Numbered from the stretch's first letter, positions 51,641-60,846 are shown. The stretch: DNA of 64,000 bases from Streptomyces beihaiensis (GCF_026274175.1 NZ_JAPHNL010000292.1:1-64000); one strand, 5' to 3'. Notes: a model not told the origin generated them from the letters alone. Numbers and translations: made by a program.

Positions 51641-51766
51641 CCCGGCGGCGCACTCGCACCACAGAGCCGACAAGTGCCCGTACCGAGGCCCCCACGACGA
51701 CCCACCAAGGTCCGCACGACGGCCCGTGCGAAGGCCCGTACGAGGGAAAGAACCGGAAGGACCCCT

Positions 51767-52801
51767 GTGACCACCCACGTGGACAGCGAAGCCACACCGG
51801 CCCCGGTGGAGGAACTCCTCAACCGGCCCGCCACCCCGACCCAGCGCATCCACTCCGTACTGCACCGCCAGCCGGCCCTCAGCCCGGCGATCGTCCTGGC
51901 CCTCGCCGCGATCGTCTTCTCCCTGGTCAACGACCGCTTCTACGCGCTGCAGAACCTGTCGCTCGTCGCCCAGCAGACGGCCGTCATCGGCTCGCTCGCC
52001 GCAGGCCAGACCGTCATCATCCTCACCGCGGGCATCGACCTGTCCATCGGCGCGGTCATGGTGCTCGCCTCGCTCCTGATGTCGAAGCTCGTCGCCGACA
52101 GCCACGTGCCCGGCGTGGCGGCGCTGCTCGCCGGGGCGGTCGTCGCCATCGCCGCGCAGGCGGTCAACGGGCTGCTGGTCACCAGGATCAAGCTGCCGCC
52201 CTTCATCGTCACCCTCGGCACCCTCAGCATTTTCACCGCGGTCACCCTCATCTACGCCAAGGGCCAGACCATCTCCCTGCGTCCCGGCAACGTTCTCATG
52301 TGGAGCGGCGAGACGGTCTCCCTCGGGCAACTGAACCTGACCAACGGCGTCCTGCTGATGATCGCCCTGTACGCGGTGCTCGGCTACGCGCTGCGCTACA
52401 CCGCCTGGGGCCGGCACCTGTACGCCGTCGGCGACGACATCGAGGCCGCCCGCCTGGCCGGTATCTCCGTCAACCGGGTGCTGATGAGCGCCTACCTGGT
52501 GGGCGGTTTCGCCATCGCCGTCGGCGCCTGGATCCTGGTCGGCAGGGTCGGCGGCGGCGACCCCAACAGCGGCCTCAACGCCAACCTTCAGTCCATCACC
52601 GCCGTCGTCATCGGCGGCACGAGCCTGTTCGGCGGGCGTGGCGTGGTGATCGGCTCGCTGATCGGCGCGCTCATCGTCCAGGTCTTCGTCAACGGCCTCG
52701 CGCTGGCCGGGATCGACCCCAACTACCAAGTCCTCGCAGTCGGCATCCTGGTGATCGCGGCTGTCTCCGTCGACCAGTGGATCCGGAGTGTGAAGTCGTG
52801 A
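51767..52801 (+). CDS. sugar ABC transporter permease (RbsC/FrcC type)
   Basis: 344 residues from GTG at 51767, GGAAGG upstream. BPD_transp_2 permease: AGQTVIILTAGIDLSIGAVMVLASLL, LPPFIVTLGTLSIFTAVTLIYAKG, coupling loop GRHLYAVGDDIEAARLAGISVNRVLM, and VVIGGTSLFGGRGVVIGSLIGAL. GIDLSIG is the classical RbsC motif. The 126-base gap before it contains loosely repeated CGCACGACGG/CGTACGAGG units but no gene. Confidence 0.95.
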   Translation: MTTHVDSEATPAPVEELLNRPATPTQRIHSVLHRQPALSPAIVLALAAIVFSLVNDRFYALQNLSLVAQQTAVIGSLAAGQTVIILTAGIDLSIGAVMVLASLLMSKLVADSHVPGVAALLAGAVVAIAAQAVNGLLVTRIKLPPFIVTLGTLSIFTAVTLIYAKGQTISLRPGNVLMWSGETVSLGQLNLTNGVLLMIALYAVLGYALRYTAWGRHLYAVGDDIEAARLAGISVNRVLMSAYLVGGFAIAVGAWILVGRVGGGDPNSGLNANLQSITAVVIGGTSLFGGRGVVIGSLIGALIVQVFVNGLALAGIDPNYQVLAVGILVIAAVSVDQWIRSVKS

Positions 52802-53589
52802 CGACCGCCACCGCCACCACCGCGCCCGTCCTCCGAGCCAAGGGCCTGGTCAAGGTCTTCGGCAAGGTCGTCGGCCTCAACGACGTCGACCTGACCCTCT
52901 ACCCCGGCGAGGTCCTCGCCGTCATCGGCGACAACGGCGCCGGCAAGTCCACGCTGATCAAGTGCCTGTCCGGTGCCCTCGTCCCCGACCAGGGCAGCAT
53001 CCTCGTCGACGGCGATGAGGTCAGCTTCAAGCGGCCTCAGGACGCCAGGGACGCCGGCATCGAGACCGTGTACCAGACCCTCGCCGTCGCCCCCGCGCTG
53101 GACATCGCCAGCAACCTCTTCCTCGCCCGCGAGATCCGCCGCAAGGGCGTACTCGGCTCGGTGTTCCGCATGCTCGACACCGGTGAGATGAAGAGGCAGG
53201 CGTCCGATCACATCAAGCGACTGGGCATCAGCACCCTGCAGAACATCAACCAGGCCGTCGAGACCCTCTCCGGGGGGCAGCGCCAGTCGGTCGCGGTGGC
53301 CCGGGCAGGGGCGTTCGGCGGCCGGGTGGTGATCCTCGACGAGCCGACGGCCGCCCTCGGCGTCCGCGAGACCGGCCAGGTCCTCAAACTCGTCCGCGAC
53401 CTGCGCGACCAGGGCCTCGGCGTCATCCTCATCAGCCACAACATGCCCAACGTCTTCGACGTCGCCGACCGTATCCACATCCAGCGCCTCGGCGGCTGCG
53501 CGGGGGTCGTCACCCCGCAGTCCCACACCATGGAGGACGCGGTCGCCATCATGACCGGAGCCAAGAAGCTCGTCCCGGAAGCCGGCTGA
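52798..53589 (+). CDS. sugar ABC transporter ATPase, single-domain
   Basis: 263 residues, GTGA overlap with the permease. Walker [10 protein letters not shown], signature LSGGQRQSVAVARA, Walker [19 protein letters not shown]-loop ISHNMPNVFDV. As in the first sugar locus it has one nucleotide-binding domain rather than the two of RbsA, so FrcA-like. The two ATPases are clearly related but not recent duplicates. Confidence 0.95.
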   Translation: MTTATATTAPVLRAKGLVKVFGKVVGLNDVDLTLYPGEVLAVIGDNGAGKSTLIKCLSGALVPDQGSILVDGDEVSFKRPQDARDAGIETVYQTLAVAPALDIASNLFLAREIRRKGVLGSVFRMLDTGEMKRQASDHIKRLGISTLQNINQAVETLSGGQRQSVAVARAGAFGGRVVILDEPTAALGVRETGQVLKLVRDLRDQGLGVILISHNMPNVFDVADRIHIQRLGGCAGVVTPQSHTMEDAVAIMTGAKKLVPEAG

Positions 53590-53734
53590 CGGCAGAGGGC
53601 GGAGGCGGCGGGCGGCCTCGGCGACGCGGGGCAGCCGACGACGGTTCGACGACCGCTGCGCCCCTCTCCCGGCCCTTGCCCCTCCGCGACCGCCGAGACG
53701 ACGAGACCTCCCCACCGAGCGAGGACACGACATC

Positions 53735-54028
53735 GTGAAGAAGACCCTGTTCGCCGAGTTCACCGCCCGCGAGGGGGCACGGGACGAAGTCGCGCGCCTG
53801 CTGCGGGACTATGCCCGGAAGGTGCGCGAGGAAGAAGGCAACCTCGCCTTTGACGTCTACACCAGGGCCGGTGACCCCCGCGCCTTCTGGATCTTCGAGG
53901 TGTACCAGGACGAGGACTCCTTCACCAGGCACCTGGAGGCCCCCTACGGCGGTCCCTTCAACGCTGCCCTCGCCCCGCTGATCGAGGAGGACGCGTCGGT
54001 GCTGACCTTCCTCGATCAGTTGACGTGA
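53735..54028 (+). CDS. ABM-domain protein (putative quinol monooxygenase / LsrG-like)
   Basis: 97 residues, GTG start. Antibiotic_biosynth_monooxygenase ferredoxin-like fold: KKTLFAEFTAREGARDEVARLLRDYARKVREEEGNLAFDVYTRAGDPRAFWIFEVYQDEDSFTRHLEAPY, ending in a helix. Members act as cofactor-free monooxygenases, heme enzymes or isomerases; LsrG, in an RbsB-like uptake operon, is one. Position at the end of a sugar operon makes isomerisation of the imported compound a fair guess. Confidence 0.85.
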   Translation: MKKTLFAEFTAREGARDEVARLLRDYARKVREEEGNLAFDVYTRAGDPRAFWIFEVYQDEDSFTRHLEAPYGGPFNAALAPLIEEDASVLTFLDQLT

Positions 54029-54159
54029 CTTTGCTGACGACGAGATCGCCATCCGAAGGGTGAACTCGGCGGTTCCCGGCGAGAGTCGGCCTGGTTCGAC
54101 CGAGCGGTCACGGTCTTCCGGGCATCGGCGTGACCACCTCCTGTGCGTCCGGTCTGGCG

Positions 54160-54498
54160 TCAGCCCGCGCGGGGCCTGCGGTTGGTGCGCCGCGTGCTCA
54201 CCGCGAAGCCTGACGCGATCAGCATGTCCGCGACGGCCGGGGTGCGCCAGCGGCCGCTCTTCAGGGCCAGGCCCGCCATGCCGGCGGCGTGCAGGGCATC
54301 CGGCACGGCGGCCCAGGCGGCCGGGACGGCGCCGCAGGCGTCGACGGCTCCCTGGAGCACGTGCCGGATGCCCAGCACACGCACCACGGCGCGACCTGTC
54401 GGCGTCGACGGCGTCCGGGGCAGGAACCCCAGGACGTCGCTCGGGATCGCGGTGAGCAGGGCTCCCCAGACGATGCGGACGACGGAGGTGGATCGCAT
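54160..54498 (-). CDS. small membrane-associated protein of unknown function
   Basis: 112 residues from ATG at 54498, GGAAG nine bases upstream. Hydrophobic helices (VVRIVWGALLTAIPSDVLGFL, VLGIRHVLQGAVDACGAVPAAWAAV, LHAAGMAGLALKSG) and a basic end (STRRTNRRPRAG). Two or three membrane or membrane-associated helices are likely. No named family recognised. It sits beside the HPP-like membrane gene with a 188-base gap that shows no other gene. Confidence 0.7.
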   Translation of the reverse strand: MRSTSVVRIVWGALLTAIPSDVLGFLPRTPSTPTGRAVVRVLGIRHVLQGAVDACGAVPAAWAAVPDALHAAGMAGLALKSGRWRTPAVADMLIASGFAVSTRRTNRRPRAG

Positions 54499-54686
54499 GG
54501 TCGGATCTTCCGGTCGGGAGGTTGGTGGATCCACCGAGCCGCTGGACACGGCCTCGGAGGTGATCGTGTCGGATCCGTACGTGCGCGTCCTGCCGTTCGG
54601 ACGTCGCGCGCCTGCGTACGTCCGGAGTACACCGCCGGGGGAGCCCTGAAACAGACGAGTCGGCGAGGCCCCCACCCCATGACCCG

Positions 54687-55208
54687 TCAGCCGCCGCCCT
54701 TGTCGGAACGGCTCGGGAAAGCGGCGGTGAGCACCGGGGCCACCGCGATGACCAGAGCGAGGCCCGTGAGCATGCCGTACAGCGCAGGCCCGGGACGTGC
54801 CAGGCCCGAGGTGATCAGCAACGCGGTGGCCGCGGCCGGAGGGTGGTGTGCGTCGACCAAGTGCAGGAAAAAGAGGGTCAACCCGACGGCGACGGCCTGG
54901 GCACCGAGTTGGCGGGCGGACTCGTGGCGCAAGGACGAGGTCGACGCATGGGTCCACAGGCCGAAGGCGGCCAGACAGGCGAGGCCGACGACCACCGCAC
55001 AGCCGTGGCCCAGCACGGCGCCGCGCAGACGCGCGGGCAGGGTGTCGGGGTGCGCCAGAAGCAGGTAGGCGGTCGGACCGACCGTGGTGGTCAGCAGCAC
55101 CCAGTCGATGAGCAGGCCCAACGCTCCCACCGCGGCCAGCAGCGGGGCGGCCAGCAGGAACAGGCGCGCACCGGCGACAGCCCGGGCCCGCAGTGGCTCT
55201 CTCGCCAC
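54687..55208 (-). CDS. HPP-family membrane protein
   Basis: 173 residues from GTG at 55208, GGAGA six bases upstream. Four to five membrane segments: FLLAAPLLAAVGALGLLIDW, GHGCAVVVGLACLAAFGLW, QAVAVGLTLFFLHLVDAHHPPAAATALLI (with the His-Pro-Pro motif that names the family), and LTGLALVIAVAPVLTAAF. HPP proteins are integral membrane proteins, some linked to nitrite transport; the role here is unknown. A four-copy decamer array and a CTCGTC-G-GACGAG dyad lie upstream. Confidence 0.8.
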   Translation of the reverse strand: MAREPLRARAVAGARLFLLAAPLLAAVGALGLLIDWVLLTTTVGPTAYLLLAHPDTLPARLRGAVLGHGCAVVVGLACLAAFGLWTHASTSSLRHESARQLGAQAVAVGLTLFFLHLVDAHHPPAAATALLITSGLARPGPALYGMLTGLALVIAVAPVLTAAFPSRSDKGGG

Positions 55209-55232
55209 GTGATTCTCCTTCCTTGAGTGAGG

Positions 55233-55245
55233 CTCGTCGGACGAG
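55233..55245. promoter_or_regulatory. dyad upstream of the HPP gene
   Basis: CTCGTC-G-GACGAG, a perfect 6-1-6 palindrome 25 bases before the GTG start, where an operator or leader hairpin would act. Confidence 0.45.
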
Positions 55246-55260
55246 TCCCGAGCAGTTCGA

Positions 55261-55300
55261 TGTGGATCGATGTGGATCGATGCGGATCGAGGTGGATCGA
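55261..55300. repeat. four-copy decamer array upstream of the HPP gene
   Basis: TGTGGATCGA twice, then TGCGGATCGA and GGTGGATCGA, exactly 10 bp apart, so each copy faces the same side of the helix. The array lies 53-92 bases before the HPP start, between it and the MFS stop. Confidence 0.85.
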
Positions 55301-55320
55301 GGTCAAGGACGGTCCGGCGT

Positions 55321-56784
55321 TCACGGCTCTCGGGCCGGCCCCTCACGCCGGTCTGCAGGGGAGGCGCGGCTGGACGCGCGCGCCGTCGCGACGTCACGGG
55401 GATACGTGCGCAGCGCCACCAGCGTGAGCAGCCCCGCGGCCGCCAGAGGCACCAGACACACGAGGAACGCCGCCTCCAGACCGCCGGTCCTCCCGAGCCC
55501 GCCGAAGACCTGGGAGGCGAGCAAGCCGAACAGCAGCGGGGAGCTTGACTCCACACCGGCCCGTACGAGGGTGCGTGCCGCCTCCGACCTGCCCCACAGC
55601 CCCGGCGGGACGACGTCGAGACGGGCGGCGTCGAGCGGAGGGTTCGGAACCGCCAGCAGACCTGCCCCGACCGTGAGGAAGGGAAGGGCGAGCAGCGGGG
55701 AGGACACCAGGAGACCCGGCACGAAGACGGGCCCCACCACGAGCAGCGCCACCGCGGGTACCAGGATCCGTCCGCCCGCGTGGCCGCGGCGCAGCGCCAG
55801 GTCCGGCAGGCGGGAACCCGCCATGAGGCCCGCCAGCACGCCGACGCCGATCAGAGTGACGAATGCGCTGGCTGTCGACTTGCTCAGCCCGTAGCGGTGG
55901 GTGATGTAGAACAAGCCGAAGGAGCGGACACCCGCGAAGAAGAAGTAACCGAGTGCGGAGGCGGTGATCACCAGGACGACGGTCCGGATGCCCAGCACAT
56001 ACCGAAACGCCCGCCAGGCCGGCATGCGCCGTAGGTCCTCGTGGAGTACACGGTCCGGCCGAGGCTCGCTCCGGGAGGCGTCCACAACCTCCTGGACGGA
56101 GGGCTGGTGCTCGTCCGCGGCGGGTTCCTCCGCGTTTTCCCCGGTACCGGTCGACCGCGCCACCCCTTGCCCGCCGGACGCCGGCAGGCCGGGGCCGCCC
56201 CGGGGCGGTTCGGGCAGCCGGTTCAGCAGCCACACCAGGAGGATTCCGGGCAGGGCCAGCCAGGCGAAGGACACACGCCAGGACAGGAGCTGAGACAGAT
56301 TGGCCGACACCACGTAGCCGATCCCTGTTCCGAACAGTTCACCGGCAAGGATGTAGCCGTACAGGTGGGCCCGTTCCCGCGCGGGAAAGAAGTCGCCCAC
56401 CAGGGAGGCCACGGTCGGTCCCGCCGTGGCGGTGACGACGCCGAGGGCGGCCCGGGAGGCGAGCAGGAACCCGTAGGTGGTGGCGGCGGACGCGGCGATC
56501 ATCGCCGCGCTCCACAGGATCATGCTGAAGGCGAGCAACCGGGTCCGGGTGACCCGGTCGGTGAGGACGCCCGCCGGCAGCGTGGCGGCGGCACCGGCCA
56601 GGGAGGTGACCGACACGAGCAGGCCGATCCGGGTGTGTCCGATGCCGAAGAGCTGTTCCAGGCTGCCCGCGTTCACCGAGACCGTCGCTTTGTCGGCGCC
56701 GTCCAGGGCGATCACCAGGGAGAGCAGCAGGACCACCCGGAGCCTGTCGCGCCCGCCGACCGCGCGCTCGGCACGACGGGTCAC
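55321..56784 (-). CDS. MFS transporter
   Basis: 487 residues, GTG start at 56784. About twelve membrane segments in two halves. MFS loop 2-3 motif GVLTDRVTRTRLLAFSM, first segment VVLLLSLVIALDGADKATVSV. The central cytoplasmic loop (about 195-255) is long, Glu/Pro/Gly-rich, and the C-terminus is Arg/Ser-rich. The ANALOG is the organic-anion/sugar-phosphate group; substrate unknown. No Shine-Dalgarno precedes the GTG, but a 21-codon frame (56846-56781) ends in a TGA overlapping it, which suggests coupled translation. Confidence 0.9.
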   Translation of the reverse strand: MTRRAERAVGGRDRLRVVLLLSLVIALDGADKATVSVNAGSLEQLFGIGHTRIGLLVSVTSLAGAAATLPAGVLTDRVTRTRLLAFSMILWSAAMIAASAATTYGFLLASRAALGVVTATAGPTVASLVGDFFPARERAHLYGYILAGELFGTGIGYVVSANLSQLLSWRVSFAWLALPGILLVWLLNRLPEPPRGGPGLPASGGQGVARSTGTGENAEEPAADEHQPSVQEVVDASRSEPRPDRVLHEDLRRMPAWRAFRYVLGIRTVVLVITASALGYFFFAGVRSFGLFYITHRYGLSKSTASAFVTLIGVGVLAGLMAGSRLPDLALRRGHAGGRILVPAVALLVVGPVFVPGLLVSSPLLALPFLTVGAGLLAVPNPPLDAARLDVVPPGLWGRSEAARTLVRAGVESSSPLLFGLLASQVFGGLGRTGGLEAAFLVCLVPLAAAGLLTLVALRTYPRDVATARASSRASPADRREGPAREP

Positions 56785-56846
56785 CGCGGCGGCGGCGCGG
56801 GCGAACGGCCGCTTCGCCGCGTCGAGCGGCGCACGTCCGGCGGCAT
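56781..56846 (-). CDS. possible leader peptide coupled to the MFS gene
   Basis: 21 codons from ATG at 56846, Arg/Pro-rich (MPPDVRRSTRRSGRSPAPPPR), with GGGAA upstream and its TGA overlapping the MFS GTG. Supported only by position and the missing ribosome site of the MFS gene; it could be chance. Confidence 0.3.
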   Translation of the reverse strand: MPPDVRRSTRRSGRSPAPPPR

Positions 56847-57086
56847 GCTGGTTCCCGCGCAGCGCGCGTCACCTCCTCGGTGCGGCGGACGTGGACCGTA
56901 CGGACGGCGGTCTCGCCGGACGTGCGCCCGGCGTCGGCGGCCGTGGCAAGGTTCAGGCGCCACCGGCCGTTTCCACCCTGAGGGCACCGGCGCGCGCCTG
57001 CAACGGCCACCCGCGGCGGCGTCTCAGGGGCCGTCGACCCCCGAACCGTCCCGTTGGCCGACATGCGGCCACGCGAGCACCGTCCT

Positions 57087-57111
57087 GTTTGCGCGCTGCG
57101 CGCCGGGGCTA
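57087..57111 (+). promoter_or_regulatory. SigB-type promoter candidate for the TPP enzyme
   Basis: GTTT (57087-57090), 15-base spacer, GGGCTA (57106-57111), 47 bases before the start. Streptomyces SigB-type promoters have GNNT-N14-16-GGGTAC/T, so the -10 is an imperfect match. The rest of the divergent interval 56785-57158 holds no other gene apart from the small MFS leader frame. Confidence 0.5.
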
Positions 57112-57158
57112 CCCAAGAGCGGTCCATCGGCAGTCACCTCATGTTCCGGGAGAAGACC

Positions 57159-58961
57159 ATGACTCAAGTCGCCGACTACGTGTTGCAGCGCCTGTCCGAG
57201 TGGGGTGTGGGGCGGGTGTACGGCTATCCGGGTGACGGCATCAACGGGATGCTGGGCGCCTTCGACCGCGCGCAGGGCAGTCCGGAGTTCATTCAGGTAC
57301 GGCACGAGGAGATGGCCGCCTTCATGGCGTGCGCTCACGCCAAGTTCACCGGCGAGGTGGGCTGCTGCACGGCGACGTCGGGTCCGGGAGCGGTGCACCT
57401 GCTCAACGGGCTCTACGACGCGAAGCTGGATCACCAGCCGGTGGTGGCGGTGGTGGGTCAGCAGAAACGGCTCTGTCTCGGCGCGCACTACCAGCAGGAA
57501 ATCCCGCTGGACCGGCTGTTCGCCGACGTCTCGGAGTTCTGCCAGATGATCGTGCATCCGGGGCAGGCACGGCACGTGATCGACCGGGCGTTCAAGACGG
57601 CGCTGACCACGCGCGGTGTGGCCACGATCGTCATTCCGGAGGACGTGCAGGAGGAAGAGGCCCAGCCGTCGCCGCCGAAGTCGCACGGGTCGGTGTTCTC
57701 CAGCGTCGGGTGGAGCCGCCCCCGGGTGCTGCCCGACCCGGACGAGCTGCGCAAGGCCGCCGACGTCCTCAACGAGGGTGAGAAGGTCGCCGTCCTCGTC
57801 GGGCAGGGAGCGGCCGAGGCGGCGGCGGAGGTGGTGGAAGTCGCCGAGCTGCTGGGCGCGGGGGTGGCCAAGGCGCTGCTCGGGCGGGAGGTGCTGCCCG
57901 ACGACCTGCCGTTCGTCACCGGCCCCATCGGCCTGCTGGGCAGCAAGGCCAGCGACAAGATGATGCGGGACTGCGACACCCTGTTCATGATCGGCAGTAG
58001 TTTCCCGTACTCGGAGTGGCTGCCCGACGAGGGGCAGGCCCGAGGTGTGGAGATCGACATCGACGGGCGCATGATCGGCATCCGCTACCCGATGGACGCC
58101 CACCTCGTCGGGGACTCCAAGGAGACCCTGCGCGCACTGCTCCCCCTGCTGCGCCGCAAGGAGGACCGCTCGTGGCGCCAGAAGATCGAGCAGGACGTCG
58201 TCGAGTGGAACGACGTGTGCGAGCGATGGGCCGGCCAGCATTTCGGCAAGACCATCAACCCTCAGGCGGTGGCCTCGGAGCTGTCGTCGAGGCTGCCGGA
58301 CCAGTCCATCCTCACGGCCGACTCGGGGTCCGGCACGAACTGGTGGGCGCGCAACCTGAAGCTTCGCGACGGCATGCGCGCGTCGTTGTCGGGGACGCTG
58401 GCGACGATGGGCCCGGGCACCCCGTACGCGATCGCGGCGCGGTTCGCCTATCCGGACCGGCCGGTGATCGCCTTCGTCGGGGACGGCGCGTTCCAGATGA
58501 ACGGCATGAACGAGATGATCACGGTCAAGCGGTATCTGGACCGGCTGTCCGGACCGGCGCCGTTCGTCTTCTGCGTCTTCAACAACGAGGACCTCAACCA
58601 GGTCACCTGGGAACAGCGCGCCATGTCCGGCGACCCCAAGTACCCGGGTTCCCAGGCCATCCCCGACGTTCCCTACGCCGCCTACGCGGAGATGCTCGGG
58701 CTGAAGGGCATCGTGTGCTCCCACCCGAAGAAGATCGGCGCCGCCTGGGAGGAGGCACTGGCCAGTGACCGGCCGGTCGTACTGGAGTTCAAGGTCGACA
58801 ACGAGATCGCGCCGATTCCGCCGCACATCATGAAGACGCAGGGAAAGAAGGCCGCCAAGGCTGCCCTGCACGACCCGGAGAAGGCCGGCATCGCGGCGAA
58901 GGGCATGCGGCAGAAGCTCACCGAGTACGCCGAGCACCTGCCCGGCCGGGGTCAGAAGTGA
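57159..58961 (+). CDS. thiamine-pyrophosphate enzyme, pyruvate oxidase / PoxB-like
   Basis: 600 residues from ATG at 57159, GGGAG eight bases upstream. Three TPP-enzyme domains: N-terminal pyrimidine domain with YGYPGDGINGMLGAF and the cofactor Glu in VRHEEMAAFMACAHAKFTG, a central domain (about 190-330) and a C-terminal domain with the metal motif GDGAFQMNGMNEM...FCVFNNEDLN. Resembles pyruvate oxidase and acetolactate-synthase relatives. It would turn pyruvate to acetate/acetyl phosphate and CO2, or carboligate. No FAD-site assignment is certain. Its first 30 residues recur, degraded, at 62572. Confidence 0.9.
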   Translation: MTQVADYVLQRLSEWGVGRVYGYPGDGINGMLGAFDRAQGSPEFIQVRHEEMAAFMACAHAKFTGEVGCCTATSGPGAVHLLNGLYDAKLDHQPVVAVVGQQKRLCLGAHYQQEIPLDRLFADVSEFCQMIVHPGQARHVIDRAFKTALTTRGVATIVIPEDVQEEEAQPSPPKSHGSVFSSVGWSRPRVLPDPDELRKAADVLNEGEKVAVLVGQGAAEAAAEVVEVAELLGAGVAKALLGREVLPDDLPFVTGPIGLLGSKASDKMMRDCDTLFMIGSSFPYSEWLPDEGQARGVEIDIDGRMIGIRYPMDAHLVGDSKETLRALLPLLRRKEDRSWRQKIEQDVVEWNDVCERWAGQHFGKTINPQAVASELSSRLPDQSILTADSGSGTNWWARNLKLRDGMRASLSGTLATMGPGTPYAIAARFAYPDRPVIAFVGDGAFQMNGMNEMITVKRYLDRLSGPAPFVFCVFNNEDLNQVTWEQRAMSGDPKYPGSQAIPDVPYAAYAEMLGLKGIVCSHPKKIGAAWEEALASDRPVVLEFKVDNEIAPIPPHIMKTQGKKAAKAALHDPEKAGIAAKGMRQKLTEYAEHLPGRGQK

Positions 58962-59067
58962 CGGGCACACGGGCCCGCCACGGAGCGGGGCGAGCGCGGC
59001 GGGGCGGACGCCCGGCGCGCTCCCGGCGCCCGCGGGGCGACTGCGCACGGCGCGTGCGCCGACCGTC

Positions 59068-60846
59068 TCAGAACGGCAGGGCGGAAGCGTCGTCGAGTCG
59101 GACCGCGCATTCCAGCAGGGCGGCGTGGACGAATGCCTGGGGCAGGTTGCCGCGCAGCTGGTGCTGACGGACGTCGTACTCCTCGGCCAACAACCCGGGC
59201 GGCCCGCACGCCGCCCGCGTCCGCTCGAACCAGCGAAGCGCCCGGCCCCGGTCTCCGAGCCGGTCGGTGGCCAGCGCCATCATGAACCCGCACAGCAGGA
59301 AGGCGCCCTCGGCCTCGCCGAGGGCGGCGCCGGAGTGCTCGAAGCGGTAGACGTACCTGTCGTCGGTCAGCCCGTTCTCGATGAAGGCCCGGGTGATCGC
59401 GGCGCTCGGACCGTCGACGGAGGGCAGGCCGCGGGCGATCGGGACCAGGAGGGCCGCCTCGGCCCCGTCGTTGGCGGCGGCCCGGCGCCACCGGCCGTCG
59501 GAGCGCAGACAACGCCGCCGGGTCTCGCTGAGCACGGCGTCGGCGATCTCCGTGTACCGGCGGGCGCCGGTACGGGGCACGACCTGCGCGGCGCGGCGCA
59601 GGCCGCCCACGACGCTCAGCCGTGAGTGGGTCCACCACCGGTCCTCCAGTTCCCACAGTCCCGCGTCGAGCCGTCGCCAGTTGCGCCGCACCGCGTCCGC
59701 GGCGACGTGCATCGCCCGTTCCGCGTCCGGGGTGAGCCGGTCGTGGTGGGCGGCGGCCGCGAAGAGCTGGAGCGCCTCGCCGAAGGTGTCGAGCTGGAAC
59801 TGGGTGGCCGCCTCGTTGCCGATCCGGTCGCTGCCGCCGGGATAGCCGGACAGCGCAAGCGGGCGCTGCTCCGGGACGGTGCCGCCGTTGACGGTGTAGG
59901 CGGGCCGGACGTGTTCACCGTCCTCCAGGATGCGTTCCGCGGTGAACCGGACGGCGCTGTCGAGCAGGTCGTGGGGGCCGTGCGCGGCGATGGCGAGGCC
60001 GGCGTAGCACTGGTCACGCAGCCAGGTGAACCGGTAGTCGTAGCTGCGTCCGGTGTTCGCCCGCTCGGGCAGAGACGTGGTGGCGGCGACCATACCGCCC
60101 GCGGCGCTGGTGAGGCCGCGCAGGACCGCGTAGGCGTGCCGTGCGTCGCGTGGCGCGGCAAGCGCCGAACAGTCCGGGACGGCGTGTGCCCATTCCCGCT
60201 CCGTCGCGTCCCACAGTTCACAGGGATCGAGCCGGTCGGCGGCATGCCCTCGGGCGAGTTCCAGCACGAGATCGTGCTCTTCTCCCCGGCGCAGCCGGAT
60301 TTCGCCACTGAGACCGGTCTCCGGCCGCCAGACCGCGTGGCGCGCGCCGAGCAGGCGCAGTCGCAGACCCGGCGCCTGCGCCGTCCACACGTCCCCCTCC
60401 AGACGGGGGTCGCGCATGCGGTGCGCGCCGAACCCGGGGCGCGGGTCGAGACTCATCCGGAACCGACCCTCACCCTGCTGGACGCGCATCCGCCGCAACA
60501 GCAGCAGGCGGTCGGCGGACGAGGGCATCGCGAGCGCGTCCCGGCACTCGATCACGGAATCGGCGCTCACCCACCGGTTCACCCGGATGAGGGTGCCGTC
60601 CTCGTAGTAACCGCCCCAGACGTGCCAGTCGTCCGCCGGCTCCACCGCGAAGTGTCCCGGACCCCCGATCAGGGAGGAGAACACGGCGTCGCTGTGCCAG
60701 CGTGGAGCACACAGCCACACGATCCGCCCCTGCGGGTCCATCACGGCGCCACGCTCGCCGTCGGCCAGGACCGCGTACTCCCGCAGGGCCCACGGAGGGC
60801 ATGCGCCGTCGCGAGCCGCCTTCGGCATCTCGGGTGTGTCCTCCAT
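59068..60846 (-). CDS. GH15 glucoamylase/trehalase-like glycosidase
   Basis: 592 residues from ATG at 60846, GGAG five bases upstream. N-terminal beta-sandwich (YAVLADGERGAVMDPQGRIVWLCAPRWHSDAVFSSLIGG), then the (alpha/alpha)6 barrel with SYDYRFTWLRDQCYAGLA, general acid Glu in LWELEDRWWTHS, and base Glu in LLAEEYDVRQHQLRGNLPQAFVHAAL. No signal peptide, so it acts on internal alpha-glucans or trehalose, as many actinobacterial GH15 members do. Its first 35 codons overlap the sigma-factor tail frame, which is the main reason to doubt that tail. Confidence 0.92.
   Translation of the reverse strand: MEDTPEMPKAARDGACPPWALREYAVLADGERGAVMDPQGRIVWLCAPRWHSDAVFSSLIGGPGHFAVEPADDWHVWGGYYEDGTLIRVNRWVSADSVIECRDALAMPSSADRLLLLRRMRVQQGEGRFRMSLDPRPGFGAHRMRDPRLEGDVWTAQAPGLRLRLLGARHAVWRPETGLSGEIRLRRGEEHDLVLELARGHAADRLDPCELWDATEREWAHAVPDCSALAAPRDARHAYAVLRGLTSAAGGMVAATTSLPERANTGRSYDYRFTWLRDQCYAGLAIAAHGPHDLLDSAVRFTAERILEDGEHVRPAYTVNGGTVPEQRPLALSGYPGGSDRIGNEAATQFQLDTFGEALQLFAAAAHHDRLTPDAERAMHVAADAVRRNWRRLDAGLWELEDRWWTHSRLSVVGGLRRAAQVVPRTGARRYTEIADAVLSETRRRCLRSDGRWRRAAANDGAEAALLVPIARGLPSVDGPSAAITRAFIENGLTDDRYVYRFEHSGAALGEAEGAFLLCGFMMALATDRLGDRGRALRWFERTRAACGPPGLLAEEYDVRQHQLRGNLPQAFVHAALLECAVRLDDASALPF

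Noticed and set aside
56847-57158. TPP riboswitch upstream of the TPP enzyme
   Set aside because: I could not find the conserved THI-box core, and the gene uses rather than makes thiamine pyrophosphate.
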